From Scortum barcoo (lineage: Eukaryota > Chordata > Actinopteri > Centrarchiformes > Terapontidae), in NCBI GenBank assembly GCA_023238725.1, contig CM041551.1, forward strand, positions 6,437,759 through 6,501,758: 64,000 bases of DNA, given 5' to 3'. Of this stretch, positions 25,436-36,692 are shown one piece after another. The stretch's first letter is position 1; each line of letters starts with the position of its first letter. The notes below the pieces were generated by a model. It worked only from the letters and a program-made list of their open reading frames with translations, was not told the origin of the DNA and made no database searches. A program made the translations under genes and the position numbers.

Positions 25436-26403
25436 GGAAATGTCACGACAACTAAACTTAAGTCCTTTAATGAAATGTTGTCAATATGTCAAATGTGAAA
25501 TACTGTCGTGCTAAAGGAAGTGACACAGGAGAACCTGCTCCCTTCCCTTTCATTTTTTACTGGACTCATCACCATATTGGACGATTCCTTTGTGTTTTTA
25601 TAATGAAACTCCAAATGACCAGTTGAATCATTAGAAGGCAGCACCACTTCTGATGTCTTAAAATAGCACAAGGCATAACAGGCTTTTTAAAACGTAATCT
25701 GGGTCACTAGATAAAAAGACAAATGTACCTATAATGGAACTCCAAGAACTCCAAGAACGTAATATAATCAAGCTGCGCAGATGGGTGCGTGTGTTTAGCC
25801 AAAGTGCTTAAGTAGCACAACCAGAAAATCACAATGCCGCTCCACGTGGGCTTGCAGGTTTCACGCCATTCAAGAGGAGCTTTATAGTTGTCAAATAATT
25901 GCTGAGAGGGACTTGACTTTTCTATTTTGAAACCATTCCTTTTTCTGTCAAGCATTACATGAATGTCAGTGAAAGAACTCTCTGCTCGTGTCTCGACCAG
26001 AAATTGGCAGGCAATCTGGCGTGAGTTTCCTGCTTTGTGAATCTGTCCTTTAGCGAAAGCAGCAACTTGGAACGTTCCTTTTTAGCAGCTTTTTCCCCCT
26101 CCTCTTTTCGATAAGTGAATTGAATTGCAAAGACCTGGATATAATTTGACTTTAGACATAACCAATTTATCTCACACCTCAGTGCAATCCGGAACCCTGT
26201 AATGAAAAGCCAGGCTGAGAGTCAGGATTGGCAGAGAGTGACACCTGCTTCAGTTGGTTCAAATTAGAAATGCCAAAAGAAAGGAAGAAACTGTCAAATA
26301 GAAATGTGTCAGACATTTTACAGGTATAATACTCTTGTAGGCTTGGGGGTTGAAGTTTCAGTCGAAGGGTCTTTCAAAAAGTGTGATGTGAGCTGCACTG
26401 AGA
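25436..26403. other. unique non-coding sequence
   Basis: No gene seen. The stretch at about 26,000-26,270 is repeat-free, of mixed composition and contains GAATTGAATTGCAAAG- and AACCAATTTATC-type cores. It is a weak candidate for conserved regulatory DNA. Confidence 0.45.
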
Positions 26404-26436
26404 ACACACACACACACATACACACACACACACACA
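26404..26436. repeat. (AC)n microsatellite
   Basis: An AC dinucleotide tract with a single AT interruption, about 33 bp. Confidence 0.9.
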
Positions 26437-27028
26437 AAGATAGGCGGCATTTCAGGATCCCCACCTGTCACAACCACCCATTCCTATCCTGTTCTAATGC
26501 ATAGATGCATAGAAAAATCTGACTTTAAGAAGTCTCAAACCAAGCAAATACGATGCAACATGCAAGTTTAAAAATTGTGTGAATTGGTTCAGAGTTTCAT
26601 AAGAATTTGAAAGCTCATCTATTGATATGATTTGAAACTGTCATTTAGCCTAAAAAATATTTTCCTTTGCTGCATTAAGTTTCTGGTGGAAAGATTCTGC
26701 AGGGCAAAAAAATCTATTTAAGTTCACCTTTCTGTTATGTGTGATTCTCTGGGGAGGTAGAAATGTCTTGCTGGACTGTTTGTTATTGCTTTTTTAGTTG
26801 GTTGTTGCCAAAGATTTGTTTCTCCTATCGACCGCTTTTCTATAAATCACAATAAACACATAAAAGTTAAATACAGGGAACATCTGTTAGCAGGTCAGTG
26901 AAGTGATGAGGTCACAAAGAACGAGAGAAAATTGACCTGCGAACTCTACATGCTTTTCATCTCAGTTTCTTAATTTTGGAGGATCAGAGCAGGAGTGTGC
27001 AACATAGGGGGTCTCACTGGTCACAGTC

Positions 27029-27170
27029 CAGGGTCTGGATTATGGACGCTTTAAGGCATTGCGTGTGTGTGTGCTGTATGTATCTTACACTCAGGATTTC
27101 TACTATTCTGTTTGGGCTCAGTGAGTTATATCTTTGTTGCATGTATTTGACTCAGTATTGGCTGTAATGC
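27029..27170. repeat. 142-bp dispersed repeat, copy A1
   Basis: This segment is repeated in the same orientation at 29,415-29,560. Shared pieces include CAGGGTCTGGATTATGGACG, CTTTAAGGCATTG, a short GT tract, GATTTCTACTATTCTGTTTG and CTCAGTATTGGCTGT. The copies differ by several substitutions and a small GT-tract length change. Copy A1 ends exactly where the Rex3-like fragment begins. I do not recognise the family. Confidence 0.9.
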
Positions 27171-27509
27171 CAACATGGGCTGATAGGACTCCTTCTTCAG
27201 CCTGACAACATCCCTTACTTCCGGTGTCCACCACCGGGTTCGAGGGTTGCCGCCACGACAGGCACCAGAGACCTTGCGTCCACAACTTCGAACTGCCGCG
27301 TCGACAATGGAGGCAGAGAACATGGTCCACTCCGACTCAAAGTCTCCAGCCTCCCTCGGAATCTGGGAGAAGTTCTCCCGGAGGTGGGAGTTGAAGACCT
27401 CCCTGACAGAGGGCTTCGGCCAGGACGTTCCCAACAGACCCTCACAATACGTTTGGGTCTGCCAGGTCTGTCCAACCTTCCTCCTCTGCCAGCGGATCCA
27501 ACTCACCAC
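27126..27509 (-). pseudogene. RTE/Rex3 ORF fragment: endonuclease C-terminus and RT linker
   Basis: An open 127-codon stretch starts with VSWIRWQRRKVGQTWQ and contains VREVFNSHLRENFSQIP, FESEWTMFSASIVDAA and GNPRTRWWTPEVRDVVRLKK. In fish Rex3-like ORFs this segment joins the endonuclease to the reverse transcriptase. The last 15 or so codons, below 27,171, read into unrelated flanking repeat A1 and end at a chance stop. Just upstream, a frame change separates it from the DFVVVSSDLRPYVLDTRV-type endonuclease end, so the ORF is broken. No catalytic RT motif is present, so the piece cannot be functional. Confidence 0.75.
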
Positions 27510-28152
27510 CAGGTGGTGATCAGTTGACAGCTCAAGCCCCTCTCTTTACCCGAGTGTCCAAGACATACGGCCGGAGATCAGATGAAACGACAACAAAGTC
27601 GATCCTAGACCTCCGGCCTAGGGTGTCCTGGTGCCATGTGCACTGGTGGACACTCTTATGCTCGCTGAACATGGTGTTCGTTATCCCTATCCCTATTATC
27701 CCTATTGCCAGAGTTTTGGTCCAGGTATTGGGTCATCGAGGACCCTGCCACGACTGCTACCCAAACCACATTGCACCGGCCCCTCATGGACCTTCCTGCG
27801 GGTGGTGAGCCTACTGGAAGGCGGGCCCACATCGCCATTTCGGGCTGAGCCCAGCCTTGGGTCCCGTGGGCAAAGACCCGGCCACCAGGCGTTCGCCTGC
27901 GAGCCCCAACCCCAGGCCTGGCTCCAGAGTGGGGCCGCCCGGACCATTACGTCCGGGCGACGTAATGGTCCTTGTTGTTCCTTTATCCATGAATGAGCTT
28001 CTGAACCGCTTTTAGTCTGTCCTGTCATCTAGGACCTGTTTGCCATGGGAGACCCTACCAGGGGCATAATGCCCCCGACAACACAGCTCCTTAGGATCAT
28101 TCGGGCACACAAACCCCTCCACCACAGTAAGGTGGCGGTTCAAGGAGGGGTA
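27171..28152 (-). mobile_element. Rex3/RTE-type non-LTR retrotransposon, rearranged fragment
   Basis: The minus strand carries a fish Rex3/RTE-like element. The 5'-proximal, non-coding GC-rich leader (28,152 down to about 27,710) includes a leader motif encoding a GGGTTTGTGTGCCCGAATGA stretch. Downstream come the C-terminal part of the AP-like endonuclease (a TDHH motif near 27,510, in a different frame from what follows) and the linker to reverse transcriptase (EFNS/VREVFNSHLRE, then GNPRTRWWTPEVRD and LKKESYQ) down to 27,171. The bulk of the endonuclease is missing between leader and C-terminus, and the RT, 3' end and tail are absent. Retaining the 5' end while losing the 3' end is opposite to normal LINE 5' truncation. 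The Rex3 name is inferred from remembered fish copies. Confidence 0.8.
27941..27971. repeat. perfect 13-bp inverted repeat in the Rex3-like leader
   Basis: GGACCATTACGTC (27,941-27,953) and GACGTAATGGTCC (27,959-27,971) are exact reverse complements separated by CGGGC. It lies within the GC-rich 5' leader of the Rex3-like fragment. It could be a structural feature of the element RNA or a local palindrome formed after insertion. Confidence 0.85.
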
Positions 28153-29414
28153 AACAAATGATTTAATGTGTAAATAGTACTCTCTGCCTGAGCCTCCTCA
28201 GTCATTTACAATTGAAAGCATGTTCAGTATTAGCATTAACACATTTCACAATGTAACTTAAAAACACATATACAGTATTATCTTACCCACACTCAAAAAG
28301 GTACATAGTAATACAGTTTGTTAACAAGTGAAACAATTTTATTTCATCTAATGAGTGTGAAGTGGTATCAGTGCCACTCTTGTCTGAGTTTACCTTCCCC
28401 TCTCTGCCACCTCCCACTTCTCATATTCTCACAAATTTAACCTCAGAACAGAAAGTTTTACTGATTACACCAAATCACTGAAAGTTGTTATCGTGCAGGC
28501 CTCCCGGTGAGAGCAGCTGCTTGGCTGTCGCATTAATCCATGTTGCTTATGCAAATGTACACCCTTTTGAAAGGTTCTCCAGAAATATGATGCTATTTAG
28601 GCTGCCAATCATTGTTTATGTAATTACGCCATTACATGATCTTGTGGAGTTTTGATGAATGACACCTAGATCAACACCAGAGTGTCAGACTGACAGCACG
28701 GAACATTTTTATACACGAAAAAACTTTTCTTGCTTCGTTGAAAATCTTACCAAGACGTACAATCAATAAAGTTGGACTGAGATTGTTGTAAGTAATGACA
28801 TGAATGCATTAAGACATGGATTGCCTGCCATTTAAGCCAAATTATTGGTTGAGACATCTAGGTGTGCAGACAAGTTCACAGCCAATTTATAATATCATCG
28901 CTCCGTGTGTCAGATTTATCCATATCTTTCTTATATCTCTGCGAATAATTTGGATAACAACAGGATGAGGCCTGTTGGATGAAAGGCTTCTACTGTTTTA
29001 GTGCAGTTTTATGTTAACATGGCTCTGGTTTTTCAGTGATAAATGAGCTGACAATATAGCTCACACGAGAGGAGTTAACATGAGGAGACAGGCGCTCCAG
29101 CATGCAGGTTCAACTGCTTTATTGATGAGACAGGGGGAGCAGTCAACAGCTGATTGTGAGTTTAATTAAGTGTACTTGTCAAGGACACAGTCCTCGGCTC
29201 TGCTGAGTCAAGAGTACGGTCCACTTCCTGAAAATCCCATCATAATCCTGTAGCACCCTGATGGATAACTCCATGTCTGTGGGCTCCAAAGAGAGTCATC
29301 TCTGAGCTAACTCAGGTTTCAATTAGCTTCTACTCCACCTTCCATCTCCCAGCAGCACCTTTCCTCTTTGTACAATCAGTTATGGAATAAGCCTGCAGGA
29401 CTGCCAGTTCAAAG
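28153..29414. other. unique non-coding sequence with candidate enhancer
   Basis: No gene or repeat recognised. The part at 28,500-28,680 holds a perfect octamer ATGCAAAT (28,549-28,556), a TTAATCC K50-homeodomain-like core (28,533-28,539), a forkhead-like TGTTTAT (28,613-28,619) and TAATTA (28,621-28,626) within about 95 bp. That density fits a developmental enhancer but can also occur by chance in AT-rich DNA. Confidence 0.4.
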
Positions 29415-29560
29415 CAGGGTCTGGATTATGGACGCTTTAAGGCATTGGGTGTATGTGTGTGTGCTGTATGTATCTCACGCTCAGGATTTCTACTATTCTG
29501 TTTGGGCACAGTGAGTTGTATCTTTGTTGCATATATCTGACTCAGTATTGGCTGTCATGC
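29415..29560. repeat. 146-bp dispersed repeat, copy A2
   Basis: Direct-orientation partner of copy A1 at 27,029-27,170. Beyond 29,560 it continues into unrelated AT-rich sequence, while A1 continues into the Rex3-like element. The shared segment therefore ends at the same point in both, at a GGCTGT(A/C)ATGC motif. This copy has a slightly longer GT tract. Confidence 0.9.
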
Positions 29561-32500
29561 ATATTTGATCAACATCTGATATTAATATATGATATTAACA
29601 CAATATTTTAGAATTAATGTGTTGCATTGGCGCACAGTTTGACACTTGGTTGCTCAGTTCAGTGGGTTAACCAGAGCAATTTAGTACTGATAAACGATTT
29701 CCTCATGTCAATACTAAAAAAAAACAAAAAAACAAACAAACATGACTGATAATAAACAACAATAAACAAAATGAAGCGGTTTTACAGGAGCAACAGTGCA
29801 ACAGTGACAGTGCATATTCATATTATCTTTCTTACTTCTAAAAATGTAAACATAGGAATTATTAAAGAAAGAATTAAGGAATTTTCTCTGTAACTAAACT
29901 GCATTTTACCCACCAAACACCAAAAATCAAGCCACCAAAACTTATTTAACTTACCTCGTGTTAAGCTGCACCATATTTGACCAAAATGATAAAAACTCAC
30001 TGTATCAACATGGACGCTTAAAGACACAGTGACCCACCCGAGGGCCTTCCTGTTGACCAGCTTGTTCCAGACTATGGTTGCCTCGTCCTGACAACGGAGC
30101 CGATGCTGTGTGTTTCTGTTTCCTGCAGTGTTCACTGGATGAGGTCTTTGCCTAAAGGCTGACATGGGCTCGGGGCCTATCTCGTGCTAATGCCGCGTAG
30201 ATTCATCATGTGTGTTTGTCAGGCTTTTACACGGGCTCCAAGGCTGCTGCATCCATCCATTCTTTAAGATGCTGCTTGTCGCTTTGATAGATGGGTTGCT
30301 GGCTGTTTGGTTGTCGGAGTCTCTGACTGTCATGCACTATGTATCCACGACTCCATCCAGTCTGGCACAGTGGCCCTCCAGGTCGAGAGGCTTGTCTTTG
30401 TTGTGGCAAAGTGTTCGTTTTCATCAGGCTTCATGCTCAGCTCATGTGTTCAGCCTCACAGTGGTCCTCCATCAGAGTGAGGCTAACCCTGCTATGTGGA
30501 GGGGTGGTGGTTGTGATGTTTGCAGAGTGTTAAAAGCAACAGGCCAACTAAAAGGTTAACCCAGCTCTTGTAAGGTGACACAAATTCAAACAAATGCTTA
30601 AAAGACATTAATTTATTATTACATTTATCTTTTTTCTCTCTTCCCACAGAGAGAAGATGTATTAAAATATGTATTATGAAACCGAAGTCAAATTGTTACC
30701 AGCATTTCAGGTTAGCTCATATTTGTCTCAATAAAGTGGTTTAGATTAGAGCTGAAACAAACAAAAAATATTTCCATGATTGTTTCATCTGATGATTATT
30801 TTCTTGATTTATGGTTTTGTTTATAAAATATGAATTAGTGAAAAATGACCAAAATGACATCTTCAAATCTCATATTTTATCTAACCATCTGTACATCTGA
30901 TAATCTTTTGTTTGTGTAATTTGAATCAAATGTGCTTACAATTTTTTATCTAATGATCAGTTTTTTAATTTGAATTTGTGTCAGACTGCAGGTACATGTG
31001 TGCTGGAGTAAATGTGTTGGGCTTGTGCACCGTCAGGACGACCTGCTCGGAGGCGCATTGGATTAATGGCCTTTATGTACTGCAGCTAATGGAGTGGGAG
31101 ATCAGTGGTCAGTAAATGTGACTTACTCTAATCAAGTGCAAGCCTTACTAAGCCTGACTTGCTGCATCGTCTGGAGCCATAAAAGCTGTTGTTTTATTTC
31201 TCCCTCATCACCCAGTGACCTGCCTATACCGCCTGGTGTCAGTATTGGGCGTGGAGATTTACAGCTGGGGTCAGAGGACGGATGGATGTACAAGTAGGTA
31301 TGCAGGGGTAAGGGATAGGTAGGAAGGCGGATGGTGTTGGGATTGTGGGGAGCTGACTTGTAGAGCACCACCAGTTGCACGGATGCGCAGTTATGAATTA
31401 TTGATGCCTTTCAAGAGTGAAATCATAATTTATCACCAGCGGAAGGCAGGAGTCAAAACAGAGCAGTCGTGCGCAGAACAGAGGAGCTGATCCGGGGCCT
31501 GTTTTCATGTTTTATTTTCAAGAAAGAGCAGGACTGCGCACTGAATACAATGATTGCTGTTGCTGTCGGTGCCGAGCGGCATCTTCTCAGCGTGTGAACG
31601 CACACGCTCTCGTGTGCTCGGTCTTCTTTTATTAAGCACTTCAAATTAGGCAGCCCTCTGTAGTGGTGTCATTTACAAATTTAAGGCTGATTCACAGGCA
31701 CAGCGTGAAGCCCCTCCTGAAGACGGAAAACTGGAGCACTCATGTGATACAGAGATTGACTGCTGAACAACCAAAATAATCGTTACCTCTGTGGCAAGCG
31801 CTGCTATCACGAAATAATAGTGGGAATACTCTACGTGCCGAGTATGTGCTGTTATCCGATTTGGTTCAGGAGGATATTTTCAAACATTTCTGAGAGCACT
31901 GGCCGGGATGAATGGGTTTGTTTGCCATGTTCCAGTGAATGTCAGTAAGCACAGTGGAAAATATGGGCTTGTTGTGTACTTTCAATCAAGCATAAAGATT
32001 AGGTGAGCATCTTATGTAAGAGCCTCTCAACAACTTGTATTCTTAAGAAATCTATATTGAAGTCAGTCAAGGCAGATTTCTGCAGCAAAAGGTTTGTTTG
32101 GACTAAATAGCAGCAGCCTGCTGAATAATGTGACCATTAAAAATCTTTATTTAGCGGAAGCTTTTGTTTGCTAACCAGGCGATCCATTCTGTTCCTTGGT
32201 AAAATGTCCTTAAAACCGTCTTCCTTTTGTTAGAAACAGGGCAGCATATATAGTTATAAAGCATTCATTCTCAGTTGCATTGATATTATGATTGTAACAC
32301 CAGCTATCACCTGCCTCTTCTTTCAAGATCTTTCTTTCAATGATTGCAGTGCCGGGGACTTCTTACAGCTTCAAGTTTTGGCCTTAAGTTGAACTATGCA
32401 AAAGAAAAAAAAAAACCTTGCACACTGCATATGCACATCTCCAGGCAACGTATGTGTCTCAAGCTTCTTCAAAAGACGTCACTGCCACACTTGAAGACAA

Positions 32501-33341
32501 CATGAATTTCTCCACTCCAGAACTTTGGGTCTTTCAAAGCTTCGATACATATTTTAATACAATCACGGGCGAGGCGCCACAGATAAATCTGTTTGTATAA
32601 GTCTGATAAAGTATCTGCCCCAGCTGTCAACCTATTTCCATGACAGTTGTGTAGTACCCAGGGCAAGCATTATATCATTCCAATCAATCAAATCTGACAT
32701 GCTTTCACTCGAAATGAAGTCAAGTCCTTGAATGGCTTAAGTAATGTCATGGAAAACACGCACCGGTTTGGAAGTTGCTTGCATGTTTAGCCTCTGAAGC
32801 GAAATCCCTGCTTTTAGGGAAACATTACGCTGTTTGTGGATTTCACAAGTTGTTTCCAGGTTTTTTTTTTTTGTTTTTTTTCCCAGCCTTTATTTTGAAT
32901 TTATTTTAAGGACAGGGGCAAAGAAATCTTACTAATAGCATGTTTTGGTTCAGATGCGCCCTCATCATCTATTCATATCGCAGAGTGTGATCTGAATATG
33001 TAATACGAGCACTGTCTTGAGAGGTGGAGAGCTGTCCCATCTGGAGACTTTTAAAAGATTTTACATTGAAATGCTGGATTAGTTCAGCTTCTCTCTGCAT
33101 CTCCCTTTTATTATTACCCAAACTAACAAAGATGAGGTATTAATGTCGTCTGTCCTCGGAGAGCTGATGAAGAAATTATTCATAAAGCCACTGGTGATCC
33201 CTCAGCACTGTATAAGTCAACAGATAGCTCATGTTAAACCAGGGCAGCTGCTGTTCCCGTTGACCTCCCCAGACAAGGATTGATTGGCTGACATTGTCAC
33301 CAGTTCTATACTCATCACAGATTAAACCTTGAGGTGCACGC
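29561..33341. other. unique non-coding sequence
   Basis: No exon or RNA gene found. Two overlapping 115-codon frames (29,818-30,165 minus and 30,212-30,559 plus) show no recognisable domain. The stretches at about 31,020-31,150 and 31,440-31,690 are of mixed composition and repeat-free, and could be conserved. A T-rich tract lies at 32,860-32,881. Nothing else is supported. Confidence 0.45.
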
Positions 33342-33353
33342 GGGTAATTACCC
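33342..33353. promoter_or_regulatory. perfect GGGTAATTACCC palindrome (candidate homeodomain site)
   Basis: A 12-bp perfect palindrome centred on TAATTA, the core bound by many homeodomain dimers. It sits in a repeat-free, moderately GC stretch (about 33,240-33,420) that resembles conserved non-coding DNA. The binding role is inference from the motif alone. Confidence 0.35.
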
Positions 33354-36085
33354 AGGATCCTTAGTCATCAAGCTATGTAAATCTCTCGCCAGCTCATTAG
33401 CAGGGTTTATTTGAAGAACACTTTTTCTCCCCATCTTCTTTTTTCCCCAGCTTCTCTGCCAAATTTTGCACCTCTCCGTGAATCTTTGCTGAGCTGTTTA
33501 TTTCCCATGTGTGTTACTGGAAACTGAGAATAGCAAAGATGATGCAATGGCCATAAAACACTGCACACGTTTAAAGGCCAGCAAACAGAGAATCAATTAA
33601 GAAACACTGTCTGATACATTCAGCGAAAAGGAGGATTGTGAAATGAACACATAAACTGTAAAGATAACAGTTATATTAGTGTATTTGCACCTTTACAAAA
33701 ACAGGAGAAATATTAAAAATAAAATGATCATCTGAACACATTATTGTCAATTATTGAGAAGTATCTTATTTCACTTTGCTCATGTGTCTGTATCATCTGA
33801 AGCACAACTGTCCTGTCAATATGATCAACCTCAGATAATTAGTCGCCATTCTATGTAACGAAAGCTGCCGGCCTGGTGGAAATGACTTTATTGATGAGCA
33901 CAGCAACAGTATTGACTTTTCCAGTAAAGCAGGAATTAAAAAGCAGCATTTCTCTAGTGAGAAATGAGACATGAGATCCACCCTGTGTCAGCTTACCTTC
34001 GGTTTCAATATTTCAGTGCAATTAAACATCAAATTAAACGAGACAACCTTTTAACCCCTGAACTCTGTCAGCTATATATAGTCAAGAAACTTTGCGAGTT
34101 ACTGAGAAAGGAGGAAGACAGACACGGGATGACGTAAACCTACTTTTTCATAATATATTCATTGTCATTTATAAGTGACAGCTGCTTAGGTGAGAACTAG
34201 ATTTATTGTGATGCCTTGGGAAATGCAGGAAAATCTGTTTAGATTAGAGGATGCGAACAAAGGCGAGAGAAGCTCAATTTGAAAACTGAACAACAAAGTG
34301 AGTTTCGTCAAAGTGGGTTGGGCTCAGAGAGCAGAATACTTACAGGGATAGCCAACACTTCGGATAAGCTGAGTTTAAATCAGCCTTAACCCTAACCCCT
34401 AACTCCCACATATAAAGTAAACACGTCTTATAAATGTGCGTTATGACTGCAGGATCAATTATATTTCTATATATCAGCTTGGAGACTAATGGAGTTTCAA
34501 ACACCAGTAATTCGCCTCTGAAATACATTTAGATGAGTCCCTCTACAAATATTTCACCTGCACTCAGCGGCACTTTTCAGAGGAAGCACAGTCACACACC
34601 TCGGTCGGCCGTCTTGAAATTTGGATGGGCAGACGTCATGAATGTTGAATAAAGTTGCCCACCTGTCTGGCTCGGAGTGTTGCTTTTAATGTCAGGCCAG
34701 TGAGCGCTAGTGGACAGACGAACCCCCGAGAGTTCATGAAAGAGGCAGCCGGAGCAGCAGCTCATTTCACATGCAGCGCCTGCCGAGGGGAAGCTAACGC
34801 CCCATATGCACACCAAGCCAGAGTCATTATGGAAATACATTTTGTCTGTGCTGGCTGCATTTTTATGTAGCAAGGCAAAAAAAAAACATTTTATATTCTC
34901 TCTATTCCTCCCTGTTTAGGGGCCTCTAGAGATGATCTTTGTGGTGTGTGTGCGTGCGCATGTGAGTGTGTTGCCATTATATCATCCCCTCGGCTTGTTG
35001 AGACTGCATGCGTAAATACATAGCCGCTGTGTGTTTTGTTTAACTCAGTGTGTGTGTTAATGCAGGCTATGTGATTGTGCATGCGTGAGTTTGTGAATGA
35101 AGGAGTAATAGAGTGGCTGCACTTGAATGCAGCAGTGAATTTGCAGACGTGTGCGGGCTGTGTGTTCTTTTTACCTCACCGAATATTGTACTGTCGGACT
35201 TACTGCGTTGTGGTAGAACAGAATCAGTGCTGCACCATGGTTGTCCCCCGTCTGCTGACCCAACCACATCAGGACGCCCCCTCCTGCTCCCTTCTGAGTG
35301 ATTTGTGAGGCACGGCTGTCCTTCAACAATTGGTTGCGTCTGCGACCGGAAGCATTTATTTCCCCCAGCCTATCAAGCCACTACTGGCCCTTAGCCTGCT
35401 GTAATTGTGCTGACCACAGGACATGATGCTGAAAAAAATGCACCGGCTGCAAGGGGGAGGTAAAAAAAAAAAAAAAGAACTGAAGTCAAATATCTTTTTT
35501 TCCCCCTTTCTGAATGGTTCTGCTGCAAGATGCACAGATCTACAGAAACAAGTGAGACTTGTAAGGCAAGAAAAAATGAGTGCTTTCACTGATTCTGCTT
35601 CTTCTGCAGGAAGCTCAAAATGCAAGCTGTAATGATAATTAAAATATGCAGTATGTACAATTTTACATGTCTGATGCACAAAACACCCATAAAATAATTC
35701 CAGTGACTAAGAGATTACACGGTCAGATTCTGAGATGTTTGGACTTACTCCCTGATTTACACTCAAACTAAAAAATAGTAATATTATTCCAGTATTATTA
35801 TGGAATAAATGTACAGAATATCACAAGTCAAAAGAGCAAGCTGGACTAACCTGAAGAAGTCACAACCTCCACCCATCTCTCACAAGTTATACACTGTGAC
35901 AATATAATGCATTTATGTTTGGATATGATTTCACTGCCATTTGGGCCATGTGTGGAGGGAGTTCCCAAGTGCTGCAACATTCATACTGACTTTAAACTGA
36001 TAATAAAGGCTCCTGTGATAGAAAGTAAGAATTTTGTTAGCTTTGTTTGGTCAGGATTTTAAAACATTACGAAGTTGCTGGTTTG
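33354..36085. other. unique non-coding sequence
   Basis: No gene recognised. Contents include a short telomere-like TAACCCTAACCCCTAACTCC at 34,387-34,406, a GT-rich stretch at about 34,940-34,970, and an A run at 35,461-35,475. A mixed-composition repeat-free segment at 34,590-34,870 may be conserved. Open frames are shorter than 110 codons and unrecognised. Confidence 0.45.
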
Positions 36086-36089
36086 CTAC

Positions 36090-36165
36090 TGGGGTGCATT
36101 TCAGCACTGTGAGTGTTAGCATGCTGATGCACCACTCTGTGTAAGTCCAGCCTCGTGGTAACACA
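36090..36165 (+). repeat. decayed percomorph-type dispersed repeat, fragment 3
   Basis: The piece GTGAGTGTTAGCATGCTGAT, followed by GCACCACTCTGTGTAAGTCC and AGCCTCGTGG, resembles the downstream end of the same family as the fragments at 21.1 and 25.3 kb. It is short and diverged. Confidence 0.4.
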
Positions 36166-36656
36166 GTGTGCAGGAAGCAGAAGTAGTTTGTGCAATTTCA
36201 TAAAAACCTGAGATTATGGTGGTAATGATTTTGCAGGCATCTGCATCCTGTTTGGTAAAGCCAACCAAATACCTTTTGCAGAATATTTTTAATAAAAACA
36301 TACAATATATTTCACTTTAAACTGGAACTAATTTTGTCCTGCCATCCCTGAACGCTGCAGGGGGTAACTGAATTTTGACAATTTCACTACCCACAATAAT
36401 AGAACAACAAAAACAGGATTTTCTTTTATGTTTGCAGTGCCACACAATAATTTTATCTGTGCTATTTTAGTTGGCCTCTGTGGCTCTGTTGACTGCAACC
36501 TGCTCACGGCCTGTTGTTTGCTTACCACCCCGGCAGTAAACTTTGGACTTTCACAGCCAAAGGTTGCACAGACAACAAACCATGAACCAAATGTCAAATA
36601 TAAATATCAAAATCCAAATAAGAGGACCTGTGGAAAAAACAGCTCAACTGAGGACC
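36166..36656. other. unique non-coding sequence
   Basis: No gene seen. Two short frames on opposite strands (36,328-36,597 and 36,428-36,691) overlap and have no recognisable domain. Confidence 0.5.
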
Positions 36657-36692
36657 CTTACACCCAGGCAGTGAGTTCTGCCTGGGTGTAAG
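36657..36692. repeat. perfect 14-bp inverted repeat (hairpin)
   Basis: CTTACACCCAGGCA (36,657-36,670) and TGCCTGGGTGTAAG (36,679-36,692) are exact reverse complements around an 8-base loop. There is no target duplication or terminal repeat family that I recognise. No gene ends nearby, so a terminator role is not supported. Confidence 0.85.

Noticed and set aside
27247..27519. Plus-strand frames over the Rex3-like fragment
   Set aside because: Antisense shadows of the retrotransposon ORF.
34387..34406. Telomere-like CCCTAA motif (also at 23,843-23,857)
   Set aside because: Only two or three imperfect units, expected by chance.
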